DNA of 5,886 bases, from contig DUUG01000109.1 of NCBI GenBank assembly GCA_012841675.1, forward strand, positions 1 through 5,886, in the 5' to 3' direction. The translations under genes and the position numbers were made by a program. Shown here piece by piece: positions 3,455 to 5,886 of the stretch; the stretch's first letter is position 1; the number at the start of each line of letters is the position of its first letter. Below the pieces are notes generated by a model, which saw only the letters and a program-made list of their open reading frames with translations, did not search any database and was not told where the DNA came from. Source of the DNA: Clostridiales bacterium. GTDB lineage: Bacteria; Bacillota; Clostridia; Oscillospirales; QAMX01.

Positions 3455-5886
3455 ATGCACAAGCCAGTTTCCCCCGACCTTAACTTTGTGGCACGTGAAA
3501 AAGAAATAAGCGCTTTTTGGAAGGAAAACAGAATTTTTGAAAAAAGCATAGAAAATAGAGAGGGCGCCCCTATTTTTACCTTTTATGACGGCCCGCCCAC
3601 GGCCAACGGCAAGCCCCACATCGGACACGTTATCACCCGTGCCGTAAAAGATATTATTCCCCGCTATCAGACCATGAAAGGGAAAAAAGTCCTGCGCAAA
3701 GCCGGCTGGGACACCCATGGTCTGCCTGTGGAGCTGGAAGTGGAAAAACTTTTGGGGCTGGACGGCAAAAAAGACATTGAGAAGTATGGCGTTGCCGCTT
3801 TCAACGAAAAGTGCAAGGAAAGCGTTTGGAAATATACGAAAGAATGGCGTGAAATGAGCGATCTGGTTGCCTACTGGTGCGACATGGATCACCCGTATGT
3901 CACTTACCATAACGACTATATTGAATCGGTCTGGTGGGCACTGAAGAAAATCAGCGACCAGAATTTGCTCTACAAGGGGCATAAGATTGTTCCCTACTGC
4001 CCTCGCTGCGGCACCTCTCTTTCCAGTCACGAGGTGGCTCAGGGGTATGCGGATGTTACCGAAACCTCGGCCTATGTGAAATTCCGCGTTTTGGGCGAAG
4101 AAAACCGCTTTTTCCTTGCCTGGACCACGACTCCGTGGACGCTGCCGTCCAACGTGGCGCTTGCGGTCAACCCCAAGGAAGATTATGTAGAGGCCAAAAC
4201 CGAAAACGGCGAGGTTCTGATTCTCGCTAAAACTTTGGCCGATTCTCTGCTTGACACCTATGAAATTCTTTCGGAGAAAAAGGGCGCAGACCTTGCCGGC
4301 CTACAGTATGAGCCATTATTTAACTTCGTTTCCGAAGAAAACGCATGGTTTGTTGTCACCGGCGACTTTGTAACCCTGACCGACGGTAGCGGTATTGTGC
4401 ATATCGCCCCGGCATTCGGCGAAGATGACGCGCAAGTCGGCCGGGAAAACAACCTGCCCTTTGTGCAGTTGGTGGATGCCCGCGGCAACTTCACCCCCGA
4501 AGCCACCCCTTGGGCTGGCCGCTTCTGCAAAGACTGCGACCCGGAGATCATTGCCGATTTGAAATCCCGCGGGCTTTTATTCACCGCGGTTCCCTATACC
4601 CACTCCTACCCCTTCTGCTGGCGCTGCGACACACCGCTGCTCTACTACGCATTGGATACGTGGTTTATCCGCATGACGTCGGTTAAGGAGAAACTGCTTG
4701 CCAATAATGCTTCCATCAACTGGATGCCCGAAAACATCAAGGATGGACGCATGGGCAACTTCTTAGAAAACGTAGTCGACTGGGGCTTAAGCCGTGCCAG
4801 GTACTGGGGAACGCCTCTGCCCATCTGGGAGTGCGAATGCGGCCACTTCCACACCATCGGAAGCATTGCCGAGCTGAAGGAAAAGGGTCGCAATGTGCCG
4901 GAGGATATCGAGCTTCACAAGCCCTATGTAGACCAAATTACCATTACCTGCGATTGCTGCGGCAAAGATATGCATCGGACGCCGGATGTCATTGACTGCT
5001 GGTTTGACAGCGGCTCTATGCCTTTTGCCCAATGGCATTATCCTTTTGAAAATAAGGAAATTTTCGAGGAAAACTATCCTGCCCAGTTTATCAGCGAAGC
5101 CATTGACCAAACCCGCGGCTGGTTCTATACCCTGCTGGCCATTTCGACGCTGCTTTTTGAGAAACCTGCCTTTGAAAACTGCATTGTTTTGGGGCATGTC
5201 AACGATAAAAACGGCGTGAAGATGTCGAAGCACAAGGGCAATGTGGTGGATCCGTTTACGGTTATTAACAAGCAGGGCGCCGATGCTGTCCGCTGGTACT
5301 TCTTTACGGGCAGCGCTCTCTGGATGCCCAGCCGGTTCTATGAAGAAGCCGTCAGCGAAAGCCAGAGAAAATTCATGGGAACCCTCTGGAACACCCTTTC
5401 CTTCTACGTCTTGTATGCCAATATCGATAAATTCGATGCCACGGCCCATACGCTTGATAAAGCGTCCCTCTCTGTTATGGACCGCTGGATCTTATCCAAG
5501 CTGCACACGCTTATTGCCACCATGGACAAAGGTCTGGAGCAATACCAGATCACCGAAAGCGCCCGTGCTTTGGCCGCCTTCGTAGACGATCTGTCCAACT
5601 GGTACGTCCGCCGCGGACGCGAACGCTACTGGGGCCCTGAAATGACCCAGGACAAGAAGAACGCCTTTATGACCCTGTACACCGTGCTTGTGACGGTTGC
5701 CAAGCTGGCCGCACCCTTTGTGCCTTTCTTGGCAGAGTCCATTTACCAGACTCTTGTGCGAGATTTGGACCAAAACGCTCCCGAAAGCGTGCACCTCTGC
5801 GATTTCCCCGTTGCAGACGAAAGCTTCATGGACAGCCAACTGGAAAAGGATATGGAGCTTGTTCTCAACGTGGTTACTTTGGGCCG
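3455..5886 (+). CDS. ileS: Isoleucyl-tRNA synthetase, type 2 (IleS2-like), C-terminus outside window
   Basis: This class I synthetase activates isoleucine with ATP and charges tRNA-Ile in the cytoplasm. The first 810 codons are present; clostridial members run to about 1,030-1,050 residues, so the anticodon-binding C-terminal part is cut. In order: PPTANGKPHIGH with the HIGH signature at 55-58; GWDTHGLPVE (Thr where type 1 enzymes have Cys, a type-2 trait); a CPRC zinc knuckle (C182, C185); the CP1 editing domain with WTTTPWTLPSN (223-233) and GEDD (E323-D325), which hydrolyses Val-tRNA-Ile; CWRC (388-391); further Cys pairs at 460/462 and 499/501/502; DQTRGWFYTLL; and KMSKH (589-593) in place of KMSKS. 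The start ATG follows AGGAGG (3441-3446) by 8 nt and lies just after the T-box terminator. Type-2 enzymes are generally less sensitive to mupirocin; that is family knowledge, not shown here. The frame is intact throughout. Confidence 0.97.
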   Translation, partial: MHKPVSPDLNFVAREKEISAFWKENRIFEKSIENREGAPIFTFYDGPPTANGKPHIGHVITRAVKDIIPRYQTMKGKKVLRKAGWDTHGLPVELEVEKLLGLDGKKDIEKYGVAAFNEKCKESVWKYTKEWREMSDLVAYWCDMDHPYVTYHNDYIESVWWALKKISDQNLLYKGHKIVPYCPRCGTSLSSHEVAQGYADVTETSAYVKFRVLGEENRFFLAWTTTPWTLPSNVALAVNPKEDYVEAKTENGEVLILAKTLADSLLDTYEILSEKKGADLAGLQYEPLFNFVSEENAWFVVTGDFVTLTDGSGIVHIAPAFGEDDAQVGRENNLPFVQLVDARGNFTPEATPWAGRFCKDCDPEIIADLKSRGLLFTAVPYTHSYPFCWRCDTPLLYYALDTWFIRMTSVKEKLLANNASINWMPENIKDGRMGNFLENVVDWGLSRARYWGTPLPIWECECGHFHTIGSIAELKEKGRNVPEDIELHKPYVDQITITCDCCGKDMHRTPDVIDCWFDSGSMPFAQWHYPFENKEIFEENYPAQFISEAIDQTRGWFYTLLAISTLLFEKPAFENCIVLGHVNDKNGVKMSKHKGNVVDPFTVINKQGADAVRWYFFTGSALWMPSRFYEEAVSESQRKFMGTLWNTLSFYVLYANIDKFDATAHTLDKASLSVMDRWILSKLHTLIATMDKGLEQYQITESARALAAFVDDLSNWYVRRGRERYWGPEMTQDKKNAFMTLYTVLVTVAKLAAPFVPFLAESIYQTLVRDLDQNAPESVHLCDFPVADESFMDSQLEKDMELVLNVVTLG

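Noticed and set aside
3434..4030. Minus-strand frame of 198 codons
   Set aside because: It lies opposite ileS, whose plus-strand frame has intact family motifs. No ribosome binding site or recognisable domain is present on the minus strand.
4787..5449. Minus-strand frame of 220 codons
   Set aside because: Antisense to the conserved ileS catalytic region containing KMSKH. It is a shadow of codon bias with no own signals.

Overview
This window looks like chromosomal DNA from a low-to-mid GC Firmicute of the class Clostridia. The grounds are AGGAGG-type ribosome binding sites, near-consensus sigma-A promoters, a T-box leader on an aminoacyl-tRNA synthetase gene, a clostridial type-2 isoleucyl-tRNA synthetase and a two-gene NfnAB-type operon. 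I see no transposase, integrase, phage gene, CRISPR array, tRNA or rRNA. The organism cannot be named from this sequence alone.

Layout, left half (minus strand). Positions 140-1 hold the first 46 codons of a CarD/CdnL-family transcription regulator, which runs off the left edge. It has its own strong promoter (239-267), and a 12-bp inverted repeat lies at the predicted 5' end of its mRNA. To its right, the operon nfnA (2616-1768) and nfnB (1775-378) is transcribed leftward from an extended -10 promoter at 2779-2807. Its leader is about 155 nt, the genes overlap by 8 nt, and a probable terminator lies at 348-300. Together the two proteins form the flavin- and iron-sulfur-containing NADH-dependent reduced ferredoxin:NADP+ oxidoreductase, which links the ferredoxin, NADH and NADPH pools.

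Layout, right half (plus strand). A 58-residue protein of unknown function (2878-3054) diverges from nfnA and has a near-perfect ribosome binding site. It is followed by a consensus promoter (3082-3110) and a tRNA-Ile-sensing T-box leader (about 3117-3435) with AUC specifier, GGGTGGTACCGCGG element and intrinsic terminator. The leader controls ileS (3455 to beyond the right edge; 810 of roughly 1,030-1,050 codons present).

Most of the window is ordinary housekeeping sequence. The parts most worth a second look are the uncharacterised 58-aa protein, a 20-nt tandem repeat that has expanded the variable arm of the T-box, two mutually exclusive A/U hairpins just before the T-box antiterminator, and the palindromic element at the start of the carD-like transcript. 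I found no convincing multi-gene novel system.
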